Assembly (NCBI GenBank): GCA_030272585.1
Contig: BSYQ01000011.1
Location: forward strand, 558,001 to 622,000
Direction of reading: 5' to 3'
Origin: Bryopsis sp. KO-2023
Lineage: Eukaryota > Chlorophyta > Ulvophyceae > Bryopsidales > Bryopsidaceae
DNA: 64,000 nucleotides
The notes under the pieces are model-generated. The model saw nothing but the letters and a program-made list of their open reading frames with translations. It did no database searches and was not told where the DNA came from. Position numbers and translations under genes: made by a program. How positions within the stretch are numbered: the stretch's first letter is position 1; every line of letters starts with the position of its first letter. Below are positions 1 through 13,685 of the stretch, piece by piece.

Positions 1-1532
1 TCGTTGAGATTTGTACATTGGGAACGATTTTTGCGAGGTGTGTTTGAGTGAGTGTTGTGCCCAGCAAAAGGAACAAGAAGCTACCGCAGGCAGAGAGAGA
101 AAGAGATAGAAAATCGCTGCTGGCGCTGAAGTGGTTTACAGTCTTGATACATCTGAAATTCGTCTCCAATGGACGGTGGTAAGAACGAGTGTGGCATTTT
201 TTTCGACGGCCCTGCCTTTCACTCCATTTCAGTAAAGTTTTGGGGAAGCGCGTCCCCAGTGTTCGATTTTCGCGGTTTGTGGAAGAGCGCTGTCCATGCT
301 GGATGGGGGACAACGGGAGGGGGGTTGCTCTCTGGAAAAACTAACCATTATGTGATGTTTAAAGCATTTGGTGAATATTTTTGTGTGTTTTTCAATGAGT
401 TTTGATTCCAAGTTGGGGTTGGATCCCTTCTAAACAAAGAGCATGATTTTCATTCGCAAGAATCAGAATGACGTCCCCATGGCAGCTGGAATGGCCAGAA
501 CTCAACTGAAACACATGTGCTGCTGTATTGTAATGTGGCTAAGCAAACTGGGAAAGAAAACATATGTGAATGACTGAAAGAATTGGTAGATAATTTCTCC
601 CTCAGCAAGGAATTGGGAGGTTTGCAATTTAAAAGAAAGAAAAAAAGAAAGATAATTTAATTGCGGTCATTTGGACCTTGCTTAGTAAATTTTGTGGGTT
701 CCCAGGGATAGTTTAGTCAAAATGTAGAGTTTCAGCGTTGGGGTTTTTGACCTTGGCACAGCTTTTTTGAACAAGAAAAAAAATTGAGTGTGTTTGTTGG
801 ATGCAGTTAATAATGCAAGCAAAGCGACAGCAGGACCGGAAGCGGACAATATTGTAAGGGAATGTTTTCATGTATGAAAGGAATATTTACTTATGTTGGT
901 GGATGTGCCAGAAAAATGGGAAATTTGATGGAAATTTTGGTTTTGTTTGAGAATCTTCCTAAACTATAGCGTTACGAGTAACAGATCGACGCTCGTTATT
1001 CCACAGTTTCTTCCTATTGTCAAATGCTCACTTGAGTTCCTCCTATGAAACCTACTGTCTCATTGATTGATTGGGGTGGATATAGGATTTGGAGGACGTC
1101 CCCTCTCCATTTTTGAAACTCGACGATCCAGGCTCTATGGAATCTGATCCAGGTTTGAGAAATGGATAATTCCTTGTGGATGAAAAAAAAAAGTTGTACA
1201 AGAAGTTCGTTTCATATGCCTGCCTGACATACAGCAGAGACCGTTTTTTGTAACGACACTGGGTGGGGAGTGTTTCTAGGTTTTTAGTCATTATTACATA
1301 CAGGCAATTCCACTGTGCAAACACATCCCGGTAGCTTTTTCCTTACATCCATACGTTTGAGTGATTGAAATGCAATGAACCCTTCGTTCTTGGGGGATCT
1401 ATTTACCCTTCAACTCAAGGGCTTTGAACCACCTGCGTGCAGAGCATGCTTTCATCCATTTACTCTACCCGTTAAAGTGAGCACTGTATGGAGAGGGAGG
1501 GCAAAAAACACATCATCGGACATTGTATCCAG
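1..1532. other. No confident gene; possible upstream exons of the next gene
   Basis: I see no convincing open coding stretch here. Two short segments could be exons of the plus-strand gene that ends at 2104: bases 1-37, followed by a GTGTGT donor, and 146-182, flanked by a TTTACAG acceptor and a GTAAGA donor. Neither gives recognisable protein, so both are only candidates. The rest is AT-rich with homopolymer runs and looks like intron or intergenic DNA. Confidence 0.3.
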
Positions 1533-2104
1533 GGTTCACAGCAGGGATCGACGATGTGTATGTTTTGGTGGGCTAGATGCTTTGCGTGGTACCTTACCAC
1601 GCCTGGCCATCCCCCCTGCTGGGATACACCCAGTGGTGGCACCCAAAAGCGACCAAGAAGAGGAAGAAGATTATGGAATTGAGCCGCTCCAAATGTTCGA
1701 ACCAGTGATCGCCGGACCCCCTCGTTCGTCCAAGAGCATCCAGGTGAGGCTTTTTCCCCAAAAGAAAGAACCCCTGCCTTCGTTTTCGGCTGTTGATGCG
1801 AAAGTCCTCTCTGTCTCTAAAACTCCCATGGATCGTGATTTCGTTATTCACTGTGCCTTTTTTGACGTGTGAGTTGCTTCTCTAGTTGAGCCACCCGGTT
1901 GATCCCAAAGTCGAAGAGTGGAACAAGGCCCTGCCAAGGAGAAACAAACGGTCGAACAGCTTGCCACCGATTCCCAGGCCCCCAACCACCCCACCTAACA
2001 CAGCTCCAAATGCCTCCAACTTAACTTTCGCTCCTCACTCACCGGAGGCCCAGCCGTCCCCCCTTCTGGGAACATGGAGCGCCAACCTGATGGGTGATTC
2101 TTAA
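1533..2104 (+). CDS. 3' end of an unrecognised spliced gene
   Basis: Two exons join in frame. The first ends at 1743 before a GTGAGG donor. The second runs 1886-2104 after a TTCTCTAG acceptor and ends in TAA. The phase-0 join keeps one frame open. The upstream exon encodes an acidic stretch (SDQEEEEDYG) followed by a proline/serine segment. The last exon is rich in Pro, Ser, Asn and Thr (VEEWNKALPRR, then PPIPRPPTTPP) and looks disordered. The start of the upstream exon is uncertain: a CAG at 1530-1532 is one choice, but the frame is open back to 1375. I do not recognise the family. The 5' part is missing or lies in exons I could not identify. The composition suggests a disordered, possibly nuclear or regulatory tail, but that is only an inference. 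Confidence 0.4.
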
Positions 2105-3652
2105 CATGCCGTCTTTCTCAAGGTTTATCTGTGGACCATTTTTAAAATCGGGAATCAAACAAGGGAAAGAAAAAAAAGCCGTTTGTTTAGGTTGGGTAAA
2201 GAAAGAAAAACAGTGCTGTTTTCCAGTAAAACAGCTTTCCATTTTTGGATTTTTGGTTCAGTGAGTCCATCTTCTGAAGACCTGGGGTTGATTTCTGGAG
2301 AAGGGGAGGGGGGGGGGGTCAGGGAGGGCACCAAGTGCAAGGGTTTAATATACTGTTTGTATTACCACAAATGTTTTCACATTGGTGGCCTGGCGTTTTT
2401 TTACGTTAGGGAGGATAAATCAGCCAAGGGAATCAGGGTGTTGCAATTGTGTCGAGAAAGAAGTCCTCTTGTTTTTCTGTTTTTTGTCCGGAACACCCAC
2501 TGCAATCAAGACAGTGGCGCTGAGGGGGATGTGTGGAGGAGCAGCCTCGTTGCATTCTTATTTTGAATTTTTTTGGTTGGGGGAGGGAGGGAGGGGGCGG
2601 GGTGGGGCACAAGAAAAATAAGTAAAAATAGTGAGCCTTCCTGCCGTTTGGATTGGTGTGGAAGTGCGGGCAAAGAAAACGAGTTAAGAAACTTCAATGG
2701 GAGGAGCGATCACGAGGCTCGAGTTGTTTGGGTGCGGAGATTCTTGAAAGAAGGGAGGACAATGGAGATGTATTTTATGATAATATGGGGGGAGGGGGGG
2801 CTGTATGGCGGGTGTCAAAATTTAACAATAAACGATTTGGATGCCTTTGAAATTACTGGAATTGCTGTTGGTTTTCCTGAAGTGGCAATTCAATCTACCA
2901 GAACGAGCATCAAATGTTGGTGAACCCGATATGCCTGGCCCAGATGCAGCTCAATCTCAACTTGCCTTTCGGGCACTTCTTCATATTCTGTTGCTTCAAC
3001 CACTTCTTGTTGGTTACTTCTCCAAGTACAGTTCTGGATGTGTGTTTATGTATTGCTCGAGGCGTTTAGAAAACTTCTTCCACTATGCATGGAATTTGGA
3101 GCTGTGCACCAGGATTGAACTTGCGTCTGACCTCTTTCGAGTTTCTCGTTTCTCATGTTGAAATACCCTGGGTGTCTGAAGGGTCCCCGCTTGACCCCAC
3201 CTCACCAGCGCCTTCCCACACACAACTGGACTGCTGATTACGGCCAAATGCATCAAAAATACATCGTGGTCAGGCTGTGTTGAACCCCACCTCGGTAGCA
3301 ACAGAACAACCAACCAATTTGTCGGTTTGTCCATTGAGGGTGTCGCTGGCACATCAGGACCTCACCTCGTTTGAAAACAAGTTGTGCGACAGATCGAAGC
3401 CCAAAAAATCGATCGCACCACCGAATGCGGTGAAAAGGGGGCTATTTGGGATTGTAGTTTTCGGAGCGCTCGACACGTTCGTTCTCCCTGCTTTTGCCTC
3501 CCCCTCAGACCTGCTGCTGTTGTTGTGTGGTCCCTGTTCTAGCATTCGTACAGCGAACCTCTCGTTGCTTGTTTCGTGGACCCCCCTTCCCAAAACTGCG
3601 AATCCTGGCCGCCAAACCTAGAGTTGCGCTGCAGTCCTAGCGCAGCGATAGG
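2105..3652. other. Intergenic; no supported gene
   Basis: The region holds runs of G and T, an AATAAA near 2826, and scattered frames of about 100 codons with no splice-consistent partner or recognisable motif. GC content rises from about 3400 towards the first exon of the WD40-channel gene at 3653. That is compatible with a promoter-proximal region, but I see no defined promoter element. Confidence 0.4.
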
Positions 3653-6600
3653 ATGATACTGTTGGAACCGTTCAATATATTCCAGGAATGGGCCCGGCAA
3701 CTTTGCATACGACTCATTTCCCGCGGGGTGGGGGCGGTGGGTCGAACAGCTAAGTCGCTCGGGGACTCTCCACCGCAACCACAGCCGGCACAAACCACAC
3801 AAGGTAAAGCGTTTCGCGTTTCTTGTCATAGTGGTACTATACGGGTCGAACGTGATCGACCGTTTCGTAGCCCCAACGCACGTCTGTCGATCGGACCGGA
3901 GCGGGCGTTCCCTCTCCCGGCGGAATCGCACAAGTCTGCTCATGTATTCTTTATCTTGAATTCTGCCCAACCTGGCGGGGGCTGAAATGGCGGCCATCCT
4001 GAATTTGCTCTGCACCTCCGCGCCGCCCAGAACGCGATTGCATGACTGACTGAGCGATCGAAGGCACATGCCCTACACAAACCCTTGCGTGTGCCTTGTG
4101 GTATTGGGGAAACTCATTTTCGACTTCATGTTTGTTTGGCTCGATTTTATGTTGTATTGCTTTTTTCTGGAAGGCACTGACCATGGCTTGTTTTGGGTTC
4201 TTGCAGCAGAAAATCCTCCATTGTGCAACCACAAGCTCTCCTTCTTTGACGATTTCCGAATCGTCAATGGAGTGCCAGTGTTTGCCCTCAATCCCAACAA
4301 ATGCAGAAAATCCCCCAGCAAACCCACACAGGATTCAAGTTCCAGCGAAGGGGAGGATGCTGCACGAAAAACCACCAAGAACCACATCACTTGTTGTGCC
4401 ATTTCGGCTGATGGTTCGAGGATAGTCTCTGGACACAACGATGGATCAGCCATGATTTGGAGCACTGAGCATGGCACCCTCCTGCACGAAGTCGAACAGC
4501 CGACAAAGCTGTCCGTGATTCCTGACATCCGGTTTCTCGATTGCAGCAATGATGTAGGTGGTAGGTTTCATAAACCAGGCCGCTTTTTTGAACTGAAAGA
4601 GTGGTCGGAACCTCATAACATATTTGGTCGATTGGTGCAGCAAGTGATTTGCCAGACGGTCCATAGTATGCATAGATTCACGCTGATTTTTCTTTTCAAA
4701 TGCTACCGAGGTTGGAATCCCCCTGTAAGGTTGTTCCCTATGCGAATGAGGGACACCAGCCCCAAAAAGAGAGGAATTAATCGAAATTCATGTATCCACG
4801 TTAGAATGTCACTGCTTAGGCTGGATTAAGAACGCCAGTGATGCTGCTGACAGGTTTAGTGAATTTACTCGAGCCACCTCGGAAAAAGAACAGAAAGAAA
4901 CAAATACGGATAGGCCACCAGAACCCAGCCGATATTTGGGAAGCCTCAACGATCCGAAGTGGTTTTTGTTTTTCCCATGAAAAATTACAAACATATACTC
5001 TGATCTGGTTTGAATCGTGTGCTGCAGTGTGGTGCTGAAAGGAGATGCAGTTAATACCCTTATTCAATATTATTGATTAAATAATTATTTTTTATCCAAT
5101 GGGATTGGAACCTCCAAAGAAATTTATTCTTTTTTTTCTTCGGTTTTCCTCCCTTTGGTTATTCTTCTATTACTTCAAACAAAAAAGCTGCTGAACACAG
5201 ACATGATAAGAAAGGGGGAGGAAAATCCGGATAATTTTTTGGGGGGGTACATGCTTTTTTTTATTTTGAACTGTGAGTAAATCTTAACTCAGAATTTTTT
5301 AAACATAAAGGCTACTTGGAAAACTTTCACTTGGTCGAGACTCTCAGAAAAGAGATCAATTGGGATACATGCAGGTATAATGGCAGGGCATCAATTACTG
5401 ACAGGGGTTCAATTCCTGACGAGTGCGAACATGATACTCGTTTTAGACAGCGTAGAAATGTTTCATAACAGATAGATATGATTAGTCTTTTGAATCCAAG
5501 GCTTGGCTGATTTCACAGGGGTTTGTTTCTTTTTCTGCTGCAGATCGTGTTGGCCTGTGATTTGCATGGTGGATTTATGAGGTGGAACGTGAAAGCGGCT
5601 CAGGTCGAGTATGGAGAGTGTGCCCCTAACTGGGATGATATCTCTAACCTCCCCAATTGCAAGCCAATCGCCCGATGCCCCACCTTCTCCAAAGACACCA
5701 CCACCCTGGTTTTTCCGGTGACGTACCTTTCTGTGAAGGACGACATCACTAACGAGTGGGAAACGAAATGCTCGTTCTTTTACTTCGACGCGCAGCAAAC
5801 GCTGGCGAACAGGGATGTAATGGATCCCAAATTGGTGGTGACGACCTCTTCTTTTGAAAACGACTACAAGTGGAGCCTGCTTGGGAATAAATCGGAAGGG
5901 TTGCTGGCGGGATTTGAATCGCGGGCGTCCGGGTTCATGTTTGCTTGGCCGAAAGCTGGTAGGAGCAACCCAGTCAAATTTGAACTCCAAGGGACGATGG
6001 GCTGTTGGTCGCCAGAAGATGACTTCGTTGCTAGTTGGAACATCCCGATTAAGGGGTCTCTGAAGAGAGAGGCCCAGGAATGTTACATCTGGCACAAGGC
6101 CACGGATGAGCGTACCACGCTGGTGGATCCTGAGGGTGGTATTGTCTTTTGGGCGGATTTCATCCCGAATTTGCATGACCGGCTTGGGGTGGCGGCGTGT
6201 GTAGTTCAGAGCGACATGGAAATACTTCTGTGGGAGCTCGAAACGAGCAATGTACTGCATCGATTAAGGACAGACATGACCTACGACATTCCAGCGGACG
6301 TACCGCCTTGGGACGACAGTTGGTTGAATGTGCAGCGCTCGTACAGATTGAGGTCGATTTCCTTGTCGGGGGACGGTCGGTGGCTGGGGGTCTATTGCAA
6401 TGCCGCCAGCAAAGGCCGCGTGTGGGATGTTCGATCCGGGATTGAGGTGTTTAACTTCAGTAACCCTGATGATATGGGAACTCACCTGGATGGAAATATG
6501 CTGGTTGATGTTTTGTTCAGCGAACGAGGGGACAGATTCGTGGTGTGCAGCAAGGAAACGGTCATCGTTTGGCAAACGAACGCCCTTGGCCCCTCACATC

Positions 6601-9600
6601 GTAGTGCCGGCGTCAGCAGACTTGCCTTGAGGAGTGCCGATGACCGTCTTGCCACCGGCCAAGTGCAATGCAAATTCTCTGCGGACGGAAACATGGTTGG
6701 GATGTGCAGGGTGTATTCGACGTTGCTGAGCGTTTGGGATTTGATCGATGGCCGCAGGCAAACACTCATTTTGCCGAGAATCGAGGAATGGGAGGACGTT
6801 TCAGAATTGTCGGAAAAAAACTCAGCGGTGTTCTGCCTGTTTGCGTTCTCTATGGACGGCACAAGAGTGGCGGCGTCGATGGCCGATCTGTCGGTGCATA
6901 TTTGGCATTTAGGGGGTGGTGAAGATGTCATCAGCTCTGCTGTCAGACTCGGGACGACGAGGACCGGCACACTGTCAGCCAAGCGTTTCCCAGCTTGGGC
7001 CATGTGCTTTTCCGTCGACCCCGTGGGGAACGAAATGGTCGTAATGTGTGAGCACAGCGGGAATCTCGTCTGGTTTGGGGTGAACGCCAAGCTGATGGTC
7101 GAAAGAAGGAACGGTTTTGGGCTCCGTCGTGCGAGGTTTGCCCAGGATGGAAGGACTGGTGTCTTGATGGAGAATGATGAGGTGGCGCATATTTGGGATT
7201 TGGTTCACCGTCGTCTGATTCGAAGGGTGGATTTCAATATCAGTTTGGGCCCTGCAGGCCCCATACCGTTTCCACACAACATATCACTGGACGGGAGCTT
7301 TGCGTTCGCAGGGATCGAGAGAGGTGTCGATCCTCTCGATCCTCAGACCCGTTTTGTGACTTGCAGAAACGACAGCACCCAAACCGACCTGGCGAACCTC
7401 CACAAAGTGCCGAGGAACGTTGTGATGACTGACAACCCAGAGTGGGTAGTGGTGGACGAGTTCGTTGACTTGTACTCAGATGTGGGGACGCCTGTTCTCC
7501 CCACATGTCAGCGTTTTGACCCGCCTGCTACCCAGGACGTGTCAGATTCAGGTGCCGTTCGATACCCAGAAGTGGATTTTTTGAGCGAAAACGAAAGCTG
7601 GAGCTACATGTCAAATGTCGGGTCGAGGAAGGAAGAGCATGCCCCCACCGACAGTGTGACCTTATTGCACGTCGGCGGCGCTTATTCCCCCAAAGTACTG
7701 CATGGCAAAGATTTGCTGCCTCACAAGTTCATGGCCACCTCCAGCGATGGCCGGAGGGTTGCTTGCCTTTCGGACGACAATTCGGTGTTCGTCTGGACAG
7801 CATTCGCCACAAAGGGAAGTCTGCCCGCTTGGCAGGACCTGGAGGTCTCGGGGGAATGCAACGATCCAGTGAGAATGAAGGAATTGCTGGAGGAGCACGG
7901 ACCAGCGCTGTTGAATTTCCCGGACCATGAGAAAAAGACGATCCCCATACGTGTCGTCATGAAGCGCGACCATCAAACGCTCGAAACTTTGATGTCTTAT
8001 GCGGTTAAAAACGGCATTTTGGTGAATCTGATTTGTGCGGCTTCAGCGGAAGGGGAGGGCAGTTCGAAGACTGTCGCAGCTCTAAAACTGGCGCTGAAAT
8101 CACGTGCGTTGGAGTGTGTGGAGGTAAGCATGAGAACGAGCATTGACGGGCTTCGTTGAAGTTTGATTTGTCTGTCTGTTTCTTTTCAGTATGCAAGTTT
8201 TAACGAGGTCGCTTACCGAATCAATACCTATTCTTCGATGCCATAAATCGTGGTGATATTGCCATAAGGAGTCAAACATATGCATATGCAGCATATGCTT
8301 TGCCATTCGATCTTTATGATGGATCAATGATCCAAACCAACATGTATATACCTTATACCATATACATATATATATATATAAGGTGTGGTTCCAGCTTTTC
8401 GTGAACGGATAGTTTTCGGTCTGGCAGATCCTCCTGAACTACCTGCCGGAAGGCTTGACGACGCCCGTGGCCACAGCGGATATTTACAAGATGTCCATCA
8501 ACAAGCTCTCCAGGGTGTTTCCCACCGCGTTTCACAGGGTGTTGAGCGAAAACTTCATGGTTCGGGACCTCCCTGACATCCTCGTTCCAGAGAACACGTT
8601 TTGGAATCGTCCATTCGAAGTTATGACGTCGAATATGCTGACGCCGTCGATGGAGTTGCTCGAACACATGTGGAACGAGAGGTTGGAAATCGACGGAGCT
8701 TCGTCCTACAAGAACAAAATGATTCGAGCCTACCCCAAGGTGGTGCTGTATCCAGGGGTCGCCGATGTGGGAATGAAAGGTTTGTTGAAACAGATCGCAC
8801 TCCGCCAGCCCACTTCGGACCACAGTCCAATATACTCCTCGCTGGCCATACGAGCGATCATCCGCCAGAAATGGACGGCTTACGGACGGAGCATCTTGAT
8901 TGAGGAGATGGCGAGTTTTACGCTCCAGTGGCTGACTTTCACGGTTTTTGCGATCTTTTTGGGGAGCGTGTGGGACTTGGTGACGATCAAGGATTTTACC
9001 TCGGATATGTCGGACAGGCATTTTGAATCCAAAGAAGTGGGTCGGAACATTGCGGCGGCCGCCTGTCTGACGCTGTCTTGGATTCTGAGCGTGTTCAGCC
9101 TCGCTCGTGAAATGAATCGGCTGATTGATCTGGTGATGGAGAGCAAACTCAGGGGCTTGGTGTATTGGATGGGGTCGTTCTGGAATTGGCTGGATCTGAC
9201 CACACACCTGCTTCTGGTTTTGTGCATTGGGCCCCTGTATGTTTTTATCGCATCGTCAGGGCGACATTCTGACGATTCTAATCATGCTGATGATCCTTTT
9301 GCCACATATGACTATGACCGCCACCTCACGAGTCAAGAAGGCCAAAAGAGGTTGACGATTCTGGTTTGCCTGGTGTCCATTCTGCTGTCCTGGAAAACGT
9401 TGCATTTTGCTCAGGCTTTCCGATGGACAGCCCCCATGGTGTTGATGATATTCGAAACCATGAAGTCCATTTCTGTGTTCCTGGGCATCACCTTCGGCCT
9501 GGTTTTCGGATTTGCAATTGCATTTTTCGTTCTGTTCCGGGTCGAAATGCAAAAGCCAGGAACGCTAGATATGACAGACGAGGACAAGGACGAATTTGAT

Positions 9601-11218
9601 AGTAAGAATGTTAAGAATTTCCTCTCCATCCGTCAATTCTGACACTCGCTTTTTAGCCAGCACGAATCACATATTCTTCCACAGCATCTAAACCCTCCCC
9701 GCCCCCCCCCCTCAACGTCAATTTCTGTTCTTATTTTTCTTTCCTTACATTTGCAGGGTTTTTGGATGTTATTTTTGTGTTTGTTTCTTTCTTGGTGAAT
9801 TGGTGGTGTTCTATTGCAGAGGTCCAGAACAGGTTTGGCAACCTTTGGTTGTCGATGGTCACCGCTTTCAGAATGATGCTCGGAGAAACACAGCTGGACA
9901 GGCTATCCATTTTTGACACCAAAATGAGGATCGTTGGCACAATCATGTTCATAGTATACTTGCTTGCCAGCATGGTGATCTTGTTGAATTTGCTCATTGC
10001 TGTCATGGGGGACAGTTTTGATCAAGTCAAGAGTTTGGAGGTTCGCCACTTTCACAAGGTAACGTATTGCTCCCCGGAAAAAATGTCGTTTGGCGAAAAC
10101 TTTCGCACGTTGCTTGTTTCAGCTGGAAATTTCAGTTTTCAGGTTTTTTTGAGGTCACCCAACGAAGAAAAGGCCCATTGCAGCACATTTGTGAGGAATG
10201 TCGAATTGCTATATAAATAATGCAATCATTATTTATCATTATATATATACAGGGGAGAGCACAGGTAATGATAGACCTGGAGCTGATGATGTCCAGACAC
10301 CGGCGAAGAGTATGCAGGTACAATCGAATTTAAAAAATCGTCAGAGAACTTCAACATAGAATCGTGCATTAAAAACTTTATGCAACAAGGCAAACAAAAC
10401 AGCTCGGATCCCTCCACACAACTCTCCCCCCCCCCAAAAAAAAAGGAAAATAGTAATAATGATAAATTGATTTAGATCAGTTTTCCATTTAGCATTCGAT
10501 GGCCACGCGGTGCTCTTTTTTGGGACCATTTGAAAATGGATTTCTCATCGTGTTTTTCCATTTCGATTTTTCTCCCGGGTATTGATGCCTCATTTGTGGT
10601 GGTTCGCGTTATAAAACCAAAAAAATAAGTAAAACAATTTCCAGAAACCGCCGTGTTTTTTTGTTTCTGAAAAGCCCTGGTTTTGGTTTTTCAGCGACAA
10701 GGTTGAGCGATATGTCCATGTACTGATGCCTGACAAACGCCATCAAGGCGATGCGGCTGAGCAAAACGAACTTTTCGAGTGAGACAATGATTTTGTTTTT
10801 TCTTTCTTTCCGGTTTGCGTGTCGTTTGTGAAACATTCTAACAAAAAAAAGAAGAATAGAACGCAGTTTTGCAAGGCTTTTCTCGTTCTGTTAAAAAATA
10901 ATAGTGAGGTTCTTTTTTGGCACCAGGGTTGCAATGATTTCGATCCAGGATTGGCTAGTCGTTGGCCCGTTTTGTTGTGGTTGATTTAGTTACTTTACTT
11001 CTTCTGTTGATTTGTTTGTACAATTTTGTATTTGTTGCTGATTTGGTGATGTTGAATCAAGGGAATCAATGGGAAATTTGATGTCTGAAATGAGGGGGGT
11101 GAAGGCCGTGCTGGAAGTCAACGGTTTCAATGTGCCGGAGCATCGCAGAACCGTCACAGGTTTAAGAAACGCTCCCACATATCCATCCGGTTTAAATTTT
11201 GGATGCCATTATTGTTAG
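3653..11218 (+). CDS. WD40-repeat TRP-type cation channel, paralogue A
   Basis: Eight exons give about 1,597 aa: 3653-3803, 4210-4553, 5544-8123, 8428-9601, 9820-10058, 10253-10317, 10695-10778 and 11062-11218. All phases agree and the total is a multiple of three. Residues ~50-950 contain many WD-type blade ends (LLWELE, RVWDVRSG, HIWDLVHRR, FVWTAFA). A short helical, ankyrin-like stretch follows (~960-1040). Six hydrophobic helices then lie near 1185-1210, 1235-1255, 1280-1305, 1335-1357, 1373-1395 and 1452-1478. The pore loop FGNLW..MMLGE sits near 1421-1438 and S6 ends NLLIAVMGDSF, typical of TRPV/TRPA-like channels. The inferred role is a membrane cation channel gated or scaffolded through its cytosolic propeller. 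Exon 1 is the weakest call, resting on a phase-1 GTAAAG donor. The acceptor at 4207-4209 could add one codon. The last exon might instead splice at a GTTTAA donor after 11160. The neighbouring gene is a paralogue. Confidence 0.8.
8366..8380. repeat. (AT)n microsatellite in intron 3 of channel A
   Basis: A short alternating AT run directly upstream of the acceptor region for the transmembrane exon. It is simple sequence with no other feature. Confidence 0.8.
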
Positions 11219-13307
11219 TGAAAATTTTCCACATATTATTAACTCATCCCAAGAAATAGGACCCCCCAGACGATGTTCAAAAAGTGAAGTCTTGGATTCT
11301 ACACTCCCAAACAAACGAAAACAAACAAATCTGCTCAGTTCAAATATGGTGATCAGGTTCTCAATGGACCATTCTGTTGGACACCGAAAAAGCCTGCGGG
11401 GCTTTCCAAAAACACACAGTACCTTTTACACGTCTACAAATAGACGATCAGGAGAAAAAGCCTGGGAAAAACACAGCCTGTACCCGCAAACTAGAGTGTT
11501 ATAGAGAAGAAAAGTTCGATTTGAAAAGCCAAATTTGTTTTCCCCCATTGAATTATAGTGGTGGATGCTCTAGTGGGTGCCCATCCTTATTTTTTACCTG
11601 TACGCATCTACTGTAAAAACTGAAAATATAGTTTACTATAAAATGTTAAGTGATAAATGATAAGTGGACCTCCCACTTTGCACACACTTCCCCCGATGTG
11701 TGTGATTTATTACTTTTACTTTCACCAGTAGATTTAAAATAGAATTATTATTTCAATATAGATATACATGTCTATGTTTACCTCTTTTTTTTCCAATAAA
11801 TGGACGGCATGCCAGGCGGTGCCCCCGATATTAGCTGCTACAAACACGCGTTTCTCATGTCGAAGATTTGACTCCCCTCGGACAGTCAGCTAACTTTAGA
11901 GCTTGTTCCTTCCCGATTGTTGAATATCAATCAAATAAAAAATATAATGTATAGTTTGCTGAAAGCCCTACGTAGCCTGTCCACTTATGTGCAATACAGC
12001 ACTTCTGCCTGTTGTTTATTTTTGATTGTTTTTCTGCAGAGTCCATGGGCTACTCTTTTCGGTCGGTGCGATGATCGTTTGATGGGGTGAGAAGCAGGGA
12101 AGAGGGACTATTTGGGGAAAAAAATAGGTTCACTTAGCTCTGGAATATCTTTGTTTTCATAAAAAGTTTTCACAATCATAGAGATACGCCCCCCACCCCC
12201 TTGAGTGTGCAGTGCACTCAAGGAGGTCGTCTATAGGGACATTGAGAATGGGGTTTGCTCTTTCTGAATAATTCAAACATAAAAAACAAGTTGTGAGGGT
12301 AGGGGGATTTTTTTAATTTTCCCGTTTTTTTTTTCCACTTTTTTTTGTTGCGGTTGGATAAAAGTTTTTAGAAGGAAGGTTTTTTTTTTTATTGCGATAT
12401 TTTGGCGCATTATTGAAAGACATATATTTGGCTTGCAGCCATCGATTCAGAATTAAGGGTTGAGAATGATGGATTCTATTTCTATTGTATGTTGCTGATC
12501 TCAACGATTCAATGAACAATGGTACAAGGGATATTTTTGTGGTATTTAAGGGTGTTAATTTTTCTACCAATAAGGGGGGGCATTCGAACACATTTGGACG
12601 GGGAGGGATGGGCCCCTATCACTCACTTGTATAGAGGGTGGGTTTTGTTTGTTTGTTTGATTGATTGATTTAAAAAACAGAAAAAAACACCAGCTTTGGT
12701 CGCGACAGGCTCCTCGACATAATCTCCTGAAAATTGACATTTTCCATCCCAATTTTGAGAAGCTGTGAGTTGTGGTCTGTGCATTTGCTCTCTGTTAGGA
12801 TGATTCGAAAATTCATATTTGAAGTCATATTGAAATGGATCCCATAGTCATAGCTTCTATAGCTCACCAACTTTGGAACATTTTCCAAGCGCTGCAAAAA
12901 AAAGGCCTGAAAGTTCCAGAAAACAATATTTCTTTCAAGTGTTCTGATGATGTGTGGAGAATGCAGCTTTCACCGTAGACCATCCTTCATACAGAACAAA
13001 TCTATCTTGGGCTCCTGACCTTTGGCAATTGATCAGTCGAGCCCGATGCTGGTCGTCCCCTCCCCTATCTTATCCCTTGGGTGAATATCATCAAGAGTGA
13101 TTTTTACAATCAACACCCAAGCATGCACTAAATAAAACCATTGCATCCTTCCAAATGTACACAGCTGACAGAGTCAGGAGGTTTCACTAGTGTTTGCCTG
13201 ATTGTCTAGAGATTTTGTTTTCGATTAATCCAAAGCTGGTGTACCACCAGGATGTCTCAAGGGTGAAGGGCAATTGGACGATTTTCGCAATGGCCTTTGG
13301 CGTCCCC
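11219..13307. other. Intergenic between the two channel genes
   Basis: AT-rich, with candidate polyadenylation motifs (AATAAA near 11796 and 11935) that could end transcripts of channel A. There are poly-A, poly-T and (GTTT)n tracts near 12340-12400 and 12640-12670. Short frames here have no splice partner or known motif. I see no gene. Confidence 0.5.
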
Positions 13308-13640
13308 ACCAGTGTATTTTTTTTTGGCATTGTGGCCCTTTTGCCCCATTTTGGCCCCCCAAAAAATCAGAAAAAATCAGAATGGCAAATTTTGGGGCCA
13401 CAAAAGGGCCACATTCACCCGAAGTTTGTAAAGCCTGGGCCACATCCAAGAAATCAATCGAGTTTCGGCAAAAATCAAAACCAACAACATTAAGTAAATG
13501 CTATATAAACACCAAGCCTTGTAATTTCTGTTTTTGGCCACATTCTATTTTTTTTCGGTCAAATTGGGGCCACAAAAGTGCCAACGGCCAAATTTAGGGC
13601 CACTTTGAGGCCAGTGAATTTGAAAAAAAAATACACTGGT
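13308..13640. mobile_element. MITE-like element with terminal inverted repeats
   Basis: The left end ACCAGTGTATTTTTTTTT is matched by its reverse complement at the right end (AAAAAAAAATACACTGGT), about 18 bp per side. CCCC abuts both ends and could be a 4-bp target duplication. The ~330-bp interior repeats the motif GGCCACAAAA in both orientations and has no coding potential. This fits a non-autonomous DNA transposon. I cannot name the family. It ends 45 bp upstream of the proposed first codon of channel B. Confidence 0.6.
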
Positions 13641-13685
13641 CCCCACGCGCAGGAAGGATATCTTAATTACAGTTCCGTTTGCAGG

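Noticed and set aside
3539-4069. A 176-codon minus-strand frame
   Set aside because: It lies antisense to the first exon of channel A in a GC-rich stretch. The composition looks like a shadow frame and there is no motif.
5385-5440. A tRNA-like segment (GGGTTCAATTCC) in an intron of channel A
   Set aside because: It matches box B only, with no acceptor stem and no clear box A, so a chance match is likely.
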